Of a stretch of DNA of 64,000 bases, positions 32,213 to 43,080 are shown one piece after another. The notes below the pieces were generated by a model. The model saw only the letters and a program-made list of their open reading frames with translations. It ran no database searches and was not told where the DNA came from. The stretch comes from Lepidostoma basale (lineage: Eukaryota > Arthropoda > Insecta > Trichoptera > Lepidostomatidae). Within the stretch, counting starts at the first letter, position 1. Each line of letters begins with the position of its first letter. Where the stretch lies: positions 482,809-546,808 of the forward strand of contig JAHDVF020000046.1 of the NCBI GenBank assembly GCA_022606425.2, given 5' to 3'. The position numbers and the translations under genes are program-made.

Positions 32213-33475
32213 CGGCGCACACTGGATCCATTTGGCTAAAACCGGGACATAGGGGTTGAACTCCGAATTTCGCCCTGATTTTTTTAAATTAGGTCCTTTG
32301 TGTGATTCCAAACCACTTTTGTTTTTTTACCTTTTTTTGATATATCTGCAAATTTCCAAGAAAAAAAATGTTGTTGTTTTTTTTGTATGAAGCAAAACTG
32401 ACTTTTGCTAATATTTCGGAATCGTATGGATACGTCAAAACCAAACTTAGTAGGGATTATAGAGGACATAATCCTCTACATTACTTGTTCCGACATCTAC
32501 TTTATGTCTCTGCCCGTTTAAAAGCAGCAGACATAATAAATTTTAATAAATTCTTACGAGTGGTTTCGGATATTTTGTTAGATGCATAAATGATCACAAT
32601 TATGCTAAAATCACTCTTTTCTTTTGTAAAGGAACGCTCGAACGCGAAAAAATAAGTACCGACGGACACTGGTCCCATTTGGCAAAAACAAGGACTTAGG
32701 GGTCAAACTCCGAATTTTTTCCTGATTTTTTTAAATTAGGTCCTTTGTGTGATTCCAAACCACATTTACATTTTAACTTTTTTTGATATAACTGCTAATT
32801 TCGAAGAAAAAAAATGTTGTAGTTTTTTTTTGTATGAAGCAAAACTGATTTTTGCAATTATTTCGGAATCAGTTAGATATGTCAAAATCAAACTTAGTAG
32901 GGATTATAGAGGACACAATCCTCTACATTACTTGTTCCGACATCTACTTCATATCTCTGCCCGTTTAAAAGCAGCAGACATTATAAATCTTAATTAATTG
33001 TTATGAGTATAAAGTGGTTTCGGATTTTTTGTTAGATGCATAAATGATCATCGCGTTCCTTTACAAAATAATGAAGTGATTTTAGCATATTTATGCATCT
33101 GAAAAAAAATCCGAAACCACTTTATACTCGTAACAATTAATTAAGATTTATAAAGTCTGCTGCTTTTAAACGGGCAGAGATATGAAGTAGATGTAGTAAC
33201 AAGTAATGAAGAAAATTATGCCCTCTATAATCCTTACTAAGTTTGGTTATGACGTATCCACCTGATTCCGAAAGAATTGAAAAAATCAGTTTTGCTTCAT
33301 ACAAAAAAAAACAACAACATTTTATTTCTTGGAAATTAGCAGTTATATCAAAAAAAGTTAAGAGACAAAAGTGGTTTGTAATCATACAAAGGACCTAATT
33401 TAAAAAAAATCAGGGCAAAATTCGGAGTTCGACCCCTATGTCCCGGTTTTAGCCAAATGGATCCAGTGTGCGGCG
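32213..33475. mobile_element. 1.25-kb element with long inverted arms and 5-bp target duplication
   Basis: The element 32218-33470 begins CACACTGGATCCATTTGGC and ends with the exact inverse, flanked by CGGCG on both sides (32213-32217, 33471-33475). Three related units fill it: 32218-32600 and 32667-33050 in direct order, and 33066-33470 inverted. Each holds CTCCGAATTT, TCCTTTGTGTGATTCCAAACC, GTATGAAGCAAAACTGA and CTGCCCGTTTAAAAGCAGCAGAC. Short frames of 70-82 codons recur in each unit (LLFFLYEAKLTFANISESYG, RDYRGHNPLHYLFRHLL). They are similar between units, but this is explained by the duplication. The superfamily is unknown to me. Confidence 0.65.
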
Positions 33476-33479
33476 GCCC

Positions 33480-33985
33480 ACCTCAACATTTTCATTTCAA
33501 TCTTGACGTGTTTTCTTAAATAAACGGCATGCATGGCTATTATCATTTACTCAAAATATAGGGTTAGGTTAGGTTCTCTTTGAAAACTACGTAGATATTT
33601 GCTTAGTAACTAACAAAACTAAATGTGTATAGTACATTTATTTAGTTATTCTTGATTATTTGGCCAGCGTCGGGGGCGCCACGTTCCAAGGAGCTGACTT
33701 TCAGGAAGCTTGATCAAGAACCAATTATTTAGTTCACATTTCTGCCGCCGGACGGGATAAAGAGAGCAACTTCTAATCTATAGCGTGTCGAGAGCGTGGG
33801 CTTGCGACAACTTGAACCTGTTAGAATAGCTGGACAACATTCTGAAAGGGAGCGGTTTACCATGGCGGCAATGCTGGCTCAACAAAAATCATCAAGCCAT
33901 ATACCAAAATGGAAATAAATACTATTAATAATTGAAATGATTTTTTGAATTTATTTTAAGTTTTCTGTAAAAATGCATTATAATA
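33480..33985. other. Unassigned stretch
   Basis: Moderately GC-rich between 33665 and 33890, with no clear ORF. It could be an old LTR or unique sequence. Confidence 0.25.
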
Positions 33986-33988
33986 TTC

Positions 33989-34608
33989 AAATCAAATCAA
34001 ATCAGTTTATTAACTCAAAGACATAACAAACAGCAAAATATTTAAGGCATCTATTGAGTACAGGTAAAATATTATAAAAATACAACATAGTACCAGGAAC
34101 GCATTAGAGATGGTTCGACATTAGGAAGACAAGCTACTTTCTAAAGTCAAGAGTATTTGTCTCCTGAACGTACCTTCACTAAAATGAAAGACGTCGATCT
34201 CCGAGGAGACCGCGTTCAGCAGACTAATTGCTCTTCCCACCGCGCACCGGTGTCGCCAGAGGCAGATTGGTTCTGGTGGCCGGTAGGTAAAACAATCTGT
34301 GCTGTCGCTGTCGGAGAAATCTATCAGGGATAAAAAGACCAACACCCTCTAGCACGGCCGAGTTCTCGAAATATCCCCTGATTAATTTAAAGAAATGGGT
34401 AATGAGATGCCCATCTCTTCGAAGCTGTAAAGAATTGGTTCCAAACATTCCTAAAAGAAGTGCCGTGGGATAGAGCCACGGATAAATACTATACTCCCTC
34501 ATGTAGAGATACCTAATTTTTTTCTGAACCCTCTCCAGGTGAGGACTCCATATCACAGAACCACTTTCGAGTCTGCTCCGAACCAATGCGTTGTATAGGA
34601 CACTGAGC
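33989..34608 (-). mobile_element. J1 LINE 3' copy
   Basis: The minus strand reads SVLYNALVRSRLESGSVIWS, PHLERVQKKIRYLYMREYS, IYPWLYPTALLLGMFGTNSL, YFENSAVLEGVGLFIPDRFL and TRTNLPLATPV. A short insertion or duplication near 34240 shifts the frame before GRAISLLNAVSSEIDVFHFS. The (TTTGA)n tail is at 33989-34006. Confidence 0.8.
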
Positions 34609-34610
34609 AC

Positions 34611-34795
34611 AATGGAAATGGAACTAGAAATAGAGGAAGAACGAGGAAAACGTGAGGAGTCAGAGAAATCGACGCGCGTGTATGGCACGATGTATGGATG
34701 TTGAGGAATCGAGAGAAAATTGTCAGGAAAGAAAAGTGTGGCAGTCCATTATTTTTCCTACCCCTTCGGCGTAATGGTTAGTTAGTTAGTTTTCT
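34611..34795 (+). mobile_element. RTE-A 3' fragment
   Basis: It starts at AATGGAACTAGAAATAGAGG, has an internal deletion that removes the WHDQINQ region, and then runs ARMARCMDVEESRENC to TTAG units at 34778-34793. Confidence 0.7.
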
Positions 34796-34861
34796 TTTCA
34801 ATAGTTCTTAATTGCCTTATGTTTTTATCTTATTGTATTGTTCCTTTTAATTTCACTTTTT

Positions 34862-35075
34862 TAACTAACTAACTAACTAACCATCACGCCGTCTCCCCGA
34901 AGGGGTAGGCAGAAAGAATAGACTGCCACACTTTAACCGATGCGCCACTCCATCCTTCTCTTTTCGCCCCCGCGGGAGACGCGGTGTGATGGGTTGCGAA
35001 CCTCATCGCCACCAGTAGGCATCTCCCGCGGACACTTCGATCATCCAACATTCACAAAATAAATCTAAAACATAT
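34862..35075 (-). mobile_element. SINE-like element sharing the RTE-A tail
   Basis: The best preserved copy of this family. The tail CTAA repeats are at 34862-34878. The body includes TTAACCGATGCGCCACTCC, CCCCCGCGGGAGACGCGG and GCGAACCTCATCGCCACC. It ends near AACATTCACAAAATAAATC. The shared terminus with RTE-A is about 60 bases. Confidence 0.75.
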
Positions 35076-35079
35076 AATA

Positions 35080-35360
35080 TAAAATACAATGATAAAAAAA
35101 AAATTGTCAATAAACCATTGTCTTTTATTACCTCAAAAGCATTTTATTTTTTACATTCGTCTATGGTCATTTCTTAATATCCTTGGAAATCATTGTTAAA
35201 CCTGTAATTTTATTCTTATATGATTTTCACTTTTTTATGTTATTAAATATATGTTTTTAACTGTTTAAATAAATAAAAATTGTTATGAATATAAAAATTG
35301 ATTATATTTAGTCGCGACAGCTGTTTCGCTAACCGATGTTAGCATCGTCAGGTCTTAAAA
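35080..35360 (-). repeat. AT-rich stretch ending in a ribozyme-like motif
   Basis: At 35316-35351 the minus strand reads CTGACGA, GCTAAC/GTTAGC hairpin, GAAACAGCTGTC. The hairpin is perfectly paired but differs from the copy at 9476 in one base pair, and the core fits CTGANGA. The left flank holds nothing recognised. Confidence 0.55.
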
Positions 35361-35645
35361 TCAACTAAAAAATACATCAGAAAGACTTAATTTATATACA
35401 AAATTATTAGGAGGGGAAGAAACTACACACAATATTGTAAACAATTATAATAAAATATGGCAAAAAACAGTAATTAGGTTCAACAGTAACAGAAATTGAA
35501 TATTGATGAGTAAACAAACATGGAGGCTAAGGCTCGATATGGGCTGTAGGGCCATCGAAGAAGAAGAAGAAGAAACAAACATAGGAGATATAAACAGGGA
35601 AGCAAATAACATTAGTAGAAAAGGGGTTCAACAATATATGTATGT

Positions 35646-36054
35646 ATGGCAATATCATAGACATTAACATTATTTTAATGTATTTTTTTTCCATTTTGAA
35701 TTTGTATACTTCAAAAAAAAACACCTTATTCACATTGTTATATAAAGGGTGTTTTTTTAGAGGTAAACAAAACAAAATGAAAAAAAAAACACATTAAAAT
35801 AATGTAAATGTCTATGATATTGACTTTATTTAATAGATAATTTTATGTCATTATTGTTTGAATATGATTTCGGGCATATAAGCGCCACGGTTAGCTCGAA
35901 TGAAGCCCAATCTTGAAGTCCAATTCTCGACAATTTTATCGAGCAACTGGGTGAAATGGCAAAACGTACTGACTACAAATCAACTGTCAAATTGACAGTC
36001 TGTAGAAACAATGTTGCCAGTTAAAAAATCAAACCTCTTAAAAAAACACCCTAT
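35646..36054. mobile_element. Two mariner-like MITE pieces side by side
   Basis: 35646-35735 is the right end of a plus-strand copy (TAGACATTAACATTATTTTA, then CAAAAAAAAACACC). 35747-36054 is a minus-strand copy with both termini (GGGTGTTTTTTTAGAGG and CCTCTTAAAAAAACACCC). Its interior includes the reverse complement of the transposase end (GAAGCCCAATCTTGAAGTCC) and CAACTGTCAAATTGACAGTC. Non-autonomous. Confidence 0.65.
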
Positions 36055-36274
36055 ATATGTTATATACAGGTATGTTTTGATTATAATCATAAATGCCTTG
36101 AAAAATGTACATGATTTTTTTTTTGTCATAAATAGAAATTTAAGACTGGGACGAGTTGAGGAAAATGAAAGAGGTCTATATCCAGCAGTGGAGGAAAGAC
36201 GGCTGAAGAAGAAGAAGAAAGAGAAGAATAAGTTTCACACCCTAACCGAAAAAAAAAGAAAAAAAGTCCCATTC

Positions 36275-37240
36275 TTAACAGTTGACGCTAGTGTAGAGTG
36301 AACTAAAAAAATGTAAATATAAGCGAAGGATTCTAGCATACTCGTATATACATCTTCCAAAAAAATTGTTAGACATGGTGGTCATAAGAAGGGCAGAATG
36401 GGGAATGTTATTAAACATAAAGCGATCGCTTAACCCAACCAATGACAGGTCATAAGTCCTGTAAGCGATTCGGCCACCACATTCTGTTCCCAGAAAAACA
36501 ATTTACATCTTCGTCTCTATTGAGATACAATTAATCCTTAAATATGAATATGTAATACACAAGTAATTAAACCTAACGTTATTCGTTTAGTGTTGCGTAC
36601 AATCCAACTGTAAATAGTTACATTTCCAACGTCCGCGTACATTGTGATATTGTACACTTGTTTAATTTCCAAACCGCAATTGTCTCAGCAAAACTACGAT
36701 AAAGCATGTGAATAAATGGCGTCAGGATGTGGTGTTTTGACCACACTCCGCCATGTTAAGAATGCGACATTCAAAAATGATTCGAAGACGTTTGAATCAT
36801 TCTTAATTTTAAAAATAAATGACATTAAAAAAAATTTAAAAATCAAAACACATCATGCAATAATAATAATTACATATACAAAAAAATCCATCGATTATAA
36901 TTTTTTTAAACTAAATATGATTTTTTTTAAGGATAAATTGTATCTCAATAGAGACGAAGATGTAAATTTTTTTTTTTTTTGGAAACAGGCGAGGCGTTTA
37001 CAGGACTTATGACCCGTCATTAGTTGGGTTAAGCGATCACTTTATGTTAACAACATTCACCATTCCGCCCTTCTTAGGACCACCACGACTGACAAATTTT
37101 TGGAACTTGTATATATGCTACTATGTTAAATCACTTCACAGTTTTTATATCAACCTACTCTAACAATCTTCGTCTCTGTTGAGATACAATTAATCCTTAA
37201 AAAATGATTAACCCGCAATGGGTAAAATCCAATATTTGTC
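36275..37240. repeat. Inverted pair of family T copies
   Basis: A minus-strand copy (36275-36545) and a plus-strand copy (36920-37240) face each other, both ending in ATTAATCC-type sequence next to the spacer. The 375-base spacer includes GTGGTGTTTTGACCACAC and an AT-rich part. The right copy repeats CTCTGTTGAGATACAATTAA at its far end (about 37165-37195), so both ends of the family carry the same block in inverse orientation. Confidence 0.6.
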
Positions 37241-37431
37241 TACAAGTATTTGTATACATTAAAAAAACTAATTGAATTTTTTTTGTTTCAATCCAAGGGA
37301 TTGGTTTGCAACAAAAGGTAACATTTTTACTGGTTCATGGGTTGCCATTTGAGTCTTAAATGTGATTGTTTCCTTTTGCTTTCCGCACTTTAGTATACAA
37401 CAGGTAATTTGAACCCAAATACTGTACACAA

Positions 37432-37500
37432 TTTTTTCATGACATGTGATATGTAGCAATCTATCGCCATTTTTATTGTCATGTGAATTCTACCAGACCA
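37432..37500 (-). mobile_element. tRNA-SINE body fragment
   Basis: CATGACATGTGATATGTAGC, ATCGCCATTTTTATTG and ATTCTACCAGACCA match the SINE body at 2038-2105. The tRNA head is lost. Confidence 0.55.
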
Positions 37501-37739
37501 ATTCAACATTGTAGGGTCCATATTTGTCAATATTTCACTGATAATATAACATACGTGATATATTTTTTTAATAAAACCATCACCAAGGATTTAAAATAAA
37601 TAATATTAGAATTTATAATACAATCTCCAATATGAGCAGAAAATAACTCATTAAGTAATCAGGTCGTGTCTAGACTTTCACCCAAGTTCTCTGGATCAGA
37701 AGAGAAGCATTATGTCCCCTAGACCACCACCCGACTGTA

Positions 37740-37860
37740 AACAATATTTATTCACTTTTTAAAGCAGACTTGTTTCGGATGGTTGTCATCCTTCATCGGT
37801 GTAAAAATCTTAACGTTTTAATATTTATTCAAATGTGAATTCATAACACAAAATGAAGGC
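37740..37860 (-). repeat. Repeat with a hammerhead-like motif
   Basis: On the minus strand 37800-37768 reads CCGATGA, GGATG/CATCC hairpin, GAAACAAGTC, then TGCTTTAAAAAGTGAATAAA. The surrounding 120 bases are AT-rich and non-coding. Confidence 0.45.
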
Positions 37861-38179
37861 AAATAAGGAAAATAAAAAAATAAAATAAATATTCGTTTAT
37901 GTGGAGAGTTTTGACAGCGGTTGAAATTAATTTTAGTGTTTTTTTTAAACCTTTATGTGCATTTGTTACAATGTTAATTTGAATAATTCTTTGATAACAT
38001 GTTGAAGTTCTTGCTGGAATTGGATAGTTTTTAGTGCCTAATTACTGTTAGTTAAAATAACGGTGAATACGTGGAATATCAATTAAATAAACACAAAAGT
38101 CCGGATCGTCCAGCTGACAACATGTGCACCATCATAAAGAAGATTAGGCGTTTTATTATTTTTATTTTGTTATTTTATG

Positions 38180-38345
38180 TTATTTGTTTTAGATTTATTT
38201 TGGGGACGTTGGACAATCAAAGTGTGCGCGGGAGATGCCTATTGGTGGCGATGAGGTTCGCAACCTATCACATCGCGTCTACCGCGGGGGCGAAAAGAGA
38301 ATAATGCTTTCTTTCATTTATTCTTTCTGCCTACCCCTTCGGAGA
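38180..38345 (+). mobile_element. SINE-like element sharing the RTE-A tail, truncated
   Basis: GGCGATGAGGTTCGCAACC, CATCGCGTCTACCGCGGGGG and TTTATTCTTTCTGCCTACCC follow the order of the 34862 copy in plus orientation. The last 25 bases and the tail are missing. Confidence 0.65.
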
Positions 38346-38374
38346 GGCGGCAAAAACCATTATTTACATTTCTA

Positions 38375-38745
38375 CTGTACTACTTTTCACATTCTTCTTA
38401 ACGATCTCATATCTACGGCATTTATTCTGCTTAAATCATTCTTCCGCCAACTCCAAGCTTTACCTTCCATACATAACTCCGTTATGCAATGCATGTAATA
38501 TGATATGATATGTAAGAGTCTGGAATGGAAACTAATTCTCGTAGTATTTTTAGATGAAAAGAATTAAATAACAGACATCGATTCATTTCCAGAGATGATG
38601 GACCGCCACACTCTTTCATCTGACATACTATTCTGACTCCGCCACATTCGTAAAGCGTACAATTTTAATTTGATTGTTTTGGTCGTGTCTTGTTAACTTA
38701 GATGTTTCAATTAACATGCCCAAACCACGTTAGTGGATCACGACA
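38375..38745 (-). mobile_element. Decayed RTE-A pieces
   Basis: ATTCTTCTTAACGATCTCAT, CCATACATAACTCC, GATGGACCGCCACACTC and ATGCCCAAACCACG are reverse-complement RTE-A landmarks, but out of register and with deletions. Confidence 0.5.
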
Positions 38746-38796
38746 AAACAGAATCCTATTTAACAATATAATTGATACGAGTATAAGAATATAACG

Positions 38797-38926
38797 TGAA
38801 CGTTGTCATCGCAAACAAAAACCTATCCAAAAAAGCTAGAATGGCAGTGCACAATGGTGTTCTTCTACAGACCCTTATGTATGGAAGCGAAGCATGGAAC
38901 TGGCAAAAGAAGGATGAAGGTTTTAA
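38797..38926 (+). mobile_element. RTE-A internal fragment
   Basis: It reads NVVIANKNLSKKARMAVHNG, VLLQTLMYGSEAWNWQKKDE, nearly identical to 10705-10825, then stops abruptly at 38926. The 3' end is missing, so a later event (probably the insertion or deletion associated with the hAT-like copy) removed it. Confidence 0.75.
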
Positions 38927-38967
38927 CCATTACCTACCGGGTCCAATTGTGAATCTAAAGCACTACT

Positions 38968-39277
38968 TGGTTCGTGGTTTCCAATATTTTCTGGGCCACC
39001 GCCCCCTTTACAAGAAAAATAAACGTTCAACGCCCCCCTCCCATAAAAGTTATTCGAAATATGGGAAAATGATTACATTACATACAATAACAAAATAAAC
39101 TAATATTTAAGTTTAATTTGTTTTATTAATGCCTACTTGATAAGCGTGTTTTTTTGGCTTTTTAGACTATATTTTTTTATCTGCTCACGCTCTCTATTTT
39201 TTCTGGGTCTTCTACTGCCCCCCTGAAAGTCTCAAACGCCCACAAGGGGGCGTTATCGCCCACTTTGAGAACCTAGG
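38968..39277 (-). mobile_element. hAT-like MITE
   Basis: It is the opposite orientation of 12895-13197, collinear over its length: TTTCCAATATTTTCTGGGCC, CCGCCCCCTTTACAAG, CGTTCAACGCCCCCC, CTTCTACTGCCCCC and GCCCACAAGGGGGCGTTATC, ending GAGAACCTAGG. No ORF. Confidence 0.7.
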
Positions 39278-39279
39278 AT

Positions 39280-39735
39280 CTCAACAATCCAGGGACCGTT
39301 TAACTACATACGCCCGTACAGAAATATTGAAGAATTACATATATAAAGATATAGTAATTAGGTTCAAATAACCTGTTGTATACAAAAATGTAGAAAGCTA
39401 TGATAAACTACCACACTTTTAAAAAGTACTATGATTGAAATTTAAAAAAAAAACAGTTCTTTATGCACATCCGTCTGAGGAAACAAAATGAAATTGCATA
39501 AAACTAGCGCTATAAATAGACGAGAAGAAAGTCGAGATGATGAAATGCTGTGGAGATACAAAGATGCAAAGCCCATCTAAAACACGATACGATATTGTGG
39601 ATATAGTAATAAACTAGTCAAATATGCGGAAAATGACGTAGTTTCTAGGGCGCTGGTTCCATATAAGGCGAACATTTCACATTACAACGAACAAGTTTAA
39701 TTTCAATGTAAATTTCGAGCGAAGCTGTTCTATCC
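39280..39735. other. Unassigned stretch
   Basis: No gene or repeat recognised. Confidence 0.3.
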
Positions 39736-39738
39736 GCA

Positions 39739-39995
39739 CCAGTTAAAGCACTTCACGGAATGGCACCAGCCTATATATCTGATCTTTGTATATATGAAAG
39801 CCCTAATTAGAAGCAATCTATTATTCGACCAGCAAAACCCTCAGCAATAGGCAGATCGGTTGAGCAATAACGCAGCTCCCGCAAAGATTTCGGAGATCGG
39901 GCTTTCACGGTGGCAGGTCTGTCCACCTTGAATATGCTCCCTGCACGCCTCAGATGCATTGACAATCCGACTGATTTTCTAAATATAACTTAAAA
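39739..39995 (+). mobile_element. CR1-like LINE C-terminal fragment
   Basis: It encodes LKALHGMAPAYISDLCIYES, KPSAIGRSVEQ, KDFGDRAFTVAGLSTLNML and LRCIDNPTDF in nearly one frame with stops. It matches the minus-strand copy at 53535-53801. The FGDRAF.VAGPS.WN block is typical of the end of CR1-like LINE polyproteins. Confidence 0.65.
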
Positions 39996-40023
39996 ACCCA
40001 CATTTTTTAAATATTACATATAA

Positions 40024-41336
40024 TATCTGTACCTTAGAGCCAGACGGATGCAAATCCAAATAGTGAGTTTTTCAGTAGAGCCAAAAACAAAAGTATGTTT
40101 TATTTATGCCTTTTAATTCATTGAAATGAATTATTTGAGATGTATTTTATATTGTAGTTCACTTCAAGTACTTTCATTTTATGTAAAAAAAACATTATTT
40201 TATTTTATTTTTGGACCTTAAAAAATACAAATAAAACAGTCTTGTGGATTTGCATCCTTCTGGCTCTAAAGTATGTGGGAGTTGGTGCCAAATTATAAAA
40301 TTATACTTAACTTGATTTAAATGATTTGAATTGAGAAAATTTTAAATAAATAGAGATTGTGTGTTTTTATTGTTTATTTTAAAATTCTGTCAAAAAAATA
40401 TAAAAAAATTCATACATAGAGGGAAAAATGAGTTTTATTTGAAAATGTGATTGTGATTTATTTTTTAATTATTAGTTTTATCTGTTTCTGGATCATCTGG
40501 AGGATATTCAGGAACTGGTAAATTCAGGTGGGGTAAATTATTATAAAAAATGTGAAGAGGTTTCGGTATCCATTTAAATTTTTATCCACTTATTATTTTT
40601 GCAATTTCTAATGAATTGTTCCCAGTCATGGGATATAGAGAAGGCATTCGAGACGGTGGAATGGAGAGGGTTGTTCGGGATGATGGACAGAATTGGAGTC
40701 AAACACAGAGACAAACGAATTATCCAAGCGATATATAAGGAAGAAGCCGCCATCCTCAGACTGGGCAAGAATGAAAAGGAAGCAAGGATAAGACAAGGGG
40801 TGAGACAGGGCTGCTCTCTTTCCCCTGTATTCTTCAATGGCTATATACAATGTGCGATAGATGAAATAAGAGAGGAAATGGAACATAGAAGAGGTGTAAG
40901 ACTTCACGGACGGAAAGTAGATATGACAAGATTTGCAGACGATATCGCCATTGTTGCCAACGATGAAATTGAACTAAAAGATACCTTAGATACCATGGAA
41001 AAAATACTAAGTACAACGTGTAACATGAAAATAAACAAAGGTAAAACTAAGGTAATGACTGTGGGTAGAGATGAGCGCCAAATAAATGTAGAGATAGCTG
41101 GAACTGCGATCAAGAATGTAAAGACTTTTGTTTACCTGGGGAGCAGTATTACATGGGATGGTCGATCCAAGAAAGACGTCGATAGTCGTATCCACCAGGA
41201 TTAAATTCTAAACCATAGAAAGTAGCTCTTTCATCTTTTTACCAATAAAAAATAACGTTTTTGTCATTATTATTCAATAAAAAAGTCATTTTACGAAAAA
41301 TGGTCTTTGCATCCGTCTGGCTCTAAGGTACAGATA
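40024..41336. mobile_element. TIR element (31-bp perfect ends) carrying LINE sequence
   Basis: Perfect 31-base inverted ends (TATCTGTACCTTAGAGCCAG... at 40024-40054 and its inverse at 41306-41336) are flanked by TAA on both sides, as for PIF/Harbinger-like targets. A further internal inverse of the end lies at 40250-40275. On the minus strand 40490-40620 reads DWEQFIRNCKNNKWI, a frameshift, KWIPKPLHIFYNNLPHLNLP, then VPEYPPDDPETDKTNN and a stop, which looks like the end of its own transposase. Most of that gene is replaced by RT sequence (40630-41203). Confidence 0.65.
40630..41203 (+). pseudogene. Non-LTR reverse transcriptase fragment inside the TIR element
   Basis: The frame is open for about 190 codons: DIEKAFETVEWRGLFGMMD (motif A region), RIRQGVRQGCSLSPVFFNGY (motif B), MTRFADDIAIVANDEIELKD (motif C with the catalytic ADD), MKINKGKTKVMTVGRDE and VYLGSSITWDGRSKKDVDSR. 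Motifs B and C look functional, but the N-terminal fingers, the endonuclease and the whole C-terminus are missing. A normal truncated LINE keeps its 3' end; this piece lacks both ends. Confidence 0.8.
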
Positions 41337-41376
41337 TAAACAACCAATATCTTGAATGGCGTTGAAATTTTGCATG

Positions 41377-42706
41377 TTAACACAATGTTGTCGGGAAACG
41401 TAAAACTACGTTTTTTTCAGTTTGGTGCTCAAATGCGGGAAACGTAAAAATACGTTTTTTACTCTCTGGTGGTTGTCGTCGGGTAACGTAATAAAACGTG
41501 TTGTGTAATAATGGATTTTGTTGCTAAATCGTATATCTGACTTCACAATATAATTTCACTTACAAATTTATATTTATTAGGCTTTACTTTTGATTTATTA
41601 TTCAATTATAAAATGAAAAAAAAGTCTAAATACAATAGTGTTTTGATGAGTGAGGCTTTGTTGGAGAAAAAAATAAGAGTATGTGGTACAATACGAGAAA
41701 ATCGAGGCTTACCCGTATCTTTGAAAAAAACAAAATTAGAAAAAGGGGAGTCAATATTTCGAAGAAAAAATGACATTCTTATGCAGATTTGGCGATCTAA
41801 AAAATATGTAAGAATGATTTCCACCATACACTCTGCGGAAATGTTAGAAAGTCATAATATAGACTGGCACATAAGAGAAAATATAATTAAACCAAATTGA
41901 AAGGTGTTGATAGGGCAGATCAATACCTTTCATATTATTCAATTCTGTTGAAGACTACAAAATGGACTAAAAGGGTAGTCATGTATCTCTTGAATTGTGC
42001 CTTATTTAATGCTTTTGTAATTTATAAAGCAAAATATCCAGACTCAGTAAGGTTTTATTGGAGACAGCACGTCATTGGATAACTAGCAGTATTGAAAGCC
42101 AACTAAGTGAGGAACCTGGAACATCGACAGTAAGTTTTACACGGCACACTCCAAATCGCGATCCTCCAGGCAGACTTTCTACGAATCTAAAAGTCCATAA
42201 ATTAGAAAGGATAAAGGGGAAAGGGAAAAAAAATACGCACAAAGAAAATGTCGAGTGTGTGCTGCTAAAGGAAAAAGGAGTGAAACTTGTTACATGTGTA
42301 AATTCTGTGGTGTGGCTCTTCACAGAGGTACATGTTTTGAACGGTACCATACAGTAAAAAAATACTAGACAGTAATTTTGACAATTTTAAATAGTGTTAT
42401 TTAGTGTTAAATAGTTGTATTGATTTTAAATAGTATTATAATTTGATAAAAATTCTGTGTTTGTATAAAAATAAAACTTCCAAAGTGCTACTTTGAAGCC
42501 CAATATTTTTTTTCTGTTTGTTTTCCATCATTTCATCATTGAGACACAATAAGGTTAGATGTATTTAAAGTTTCAGTCAATTATCACGGATATTTCAAAA
42601 GTTATAGACTTTTAAAATAATGGTGAAAAAACTCGCGCGCGAACCCAAATATCGCCCGCGCCAGGCTGCAATCGGCATAAAACAATACCCGAAAACAATG
42701 TGTTAA
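41377..42706 (+). mobile_element. piggyBac-like element bounded by TTAA
   Basis: TTAA at 41377-41380 and 42703-42706 flanks a 1322-base element with inverted ends CACAATGTTGTCGGG and, at the right as inverse, CACATTGTTTTCGGG. The left subterminal region repeats GGGAAACGTAAAA. It contains the 3' half of a transposase gene (41613-42365). Confidence 0.8.
41613..42365 (+). pseudogene. piggyBac-family transposase, truncated and frameshifted
   Basis: It encodes LLEKKIRVCGTIRENRGLP, SIFRRKNDILMQIWRSKKYV and MISTIHSAEMLES. After a stop and short deletion it reads KGVDRADQYLSYYSILLKTT (the conserved third-Asp region) and VMYLLNCALFNAFVIYK. After a frameshift it ends with the Cys-rich domain KCRVCAAKGKRSETCYMCKF, CGVALHRGTCFERYHTV, then a stop. 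The N-terminal half with the first two catalytic Asp residues is missing. It is therefore an inactive deletion derivative. Confidence 0.8.
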
Positions 42707-42754
42707 TAATAGAAATATAACTTTGAGCAATCTCGAAATTTCAGAAATAAAAAA

Positions 42755-43060
42755 AGCCATTAAAAATAAAGAAAATAATTTAAATAATCAAATAAATTTA
42801 ACGTCAAGTCCAATCTTTGATTTATTTCCTTTGTTGTTAGTAATTACCTGAACCCCAATAAGAACTTAAAATTATAATTTTAAATTGATTTGTAATAGTA
42901 TTTGTTATAATAAAAGCATAAACGTTCCAAAATAAATCTATATAGCATCTGTCAAAACTGATTATATTTGTAAACAATTTTATAATATTTTAAATAAGTA
43001 TCTTTATAATATCACTAAGGAAGGACCGGTTGTCCGAAACATGTCTGATATGTCTTTTTT
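42755..43060 (+). repeat. AT-rich repeat with hammerhead-like motif at its end
   Basis: 42790-42940 (TTTAACGTCAAGTCCAATC, TTACCTGAACCCCAATAAG, ATAAACGTTCCAAAATAAAT) recurs inverted at 52705-52870. At 43020-43045 GGAC/GTCC hairpin, GAAACATGTC resembles the other motif families, with a decayed core (CTAAGGA). Confidence 0.5.
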
Positions 43061-43080
43061 TTGGTTAGTGTTGTATATAC

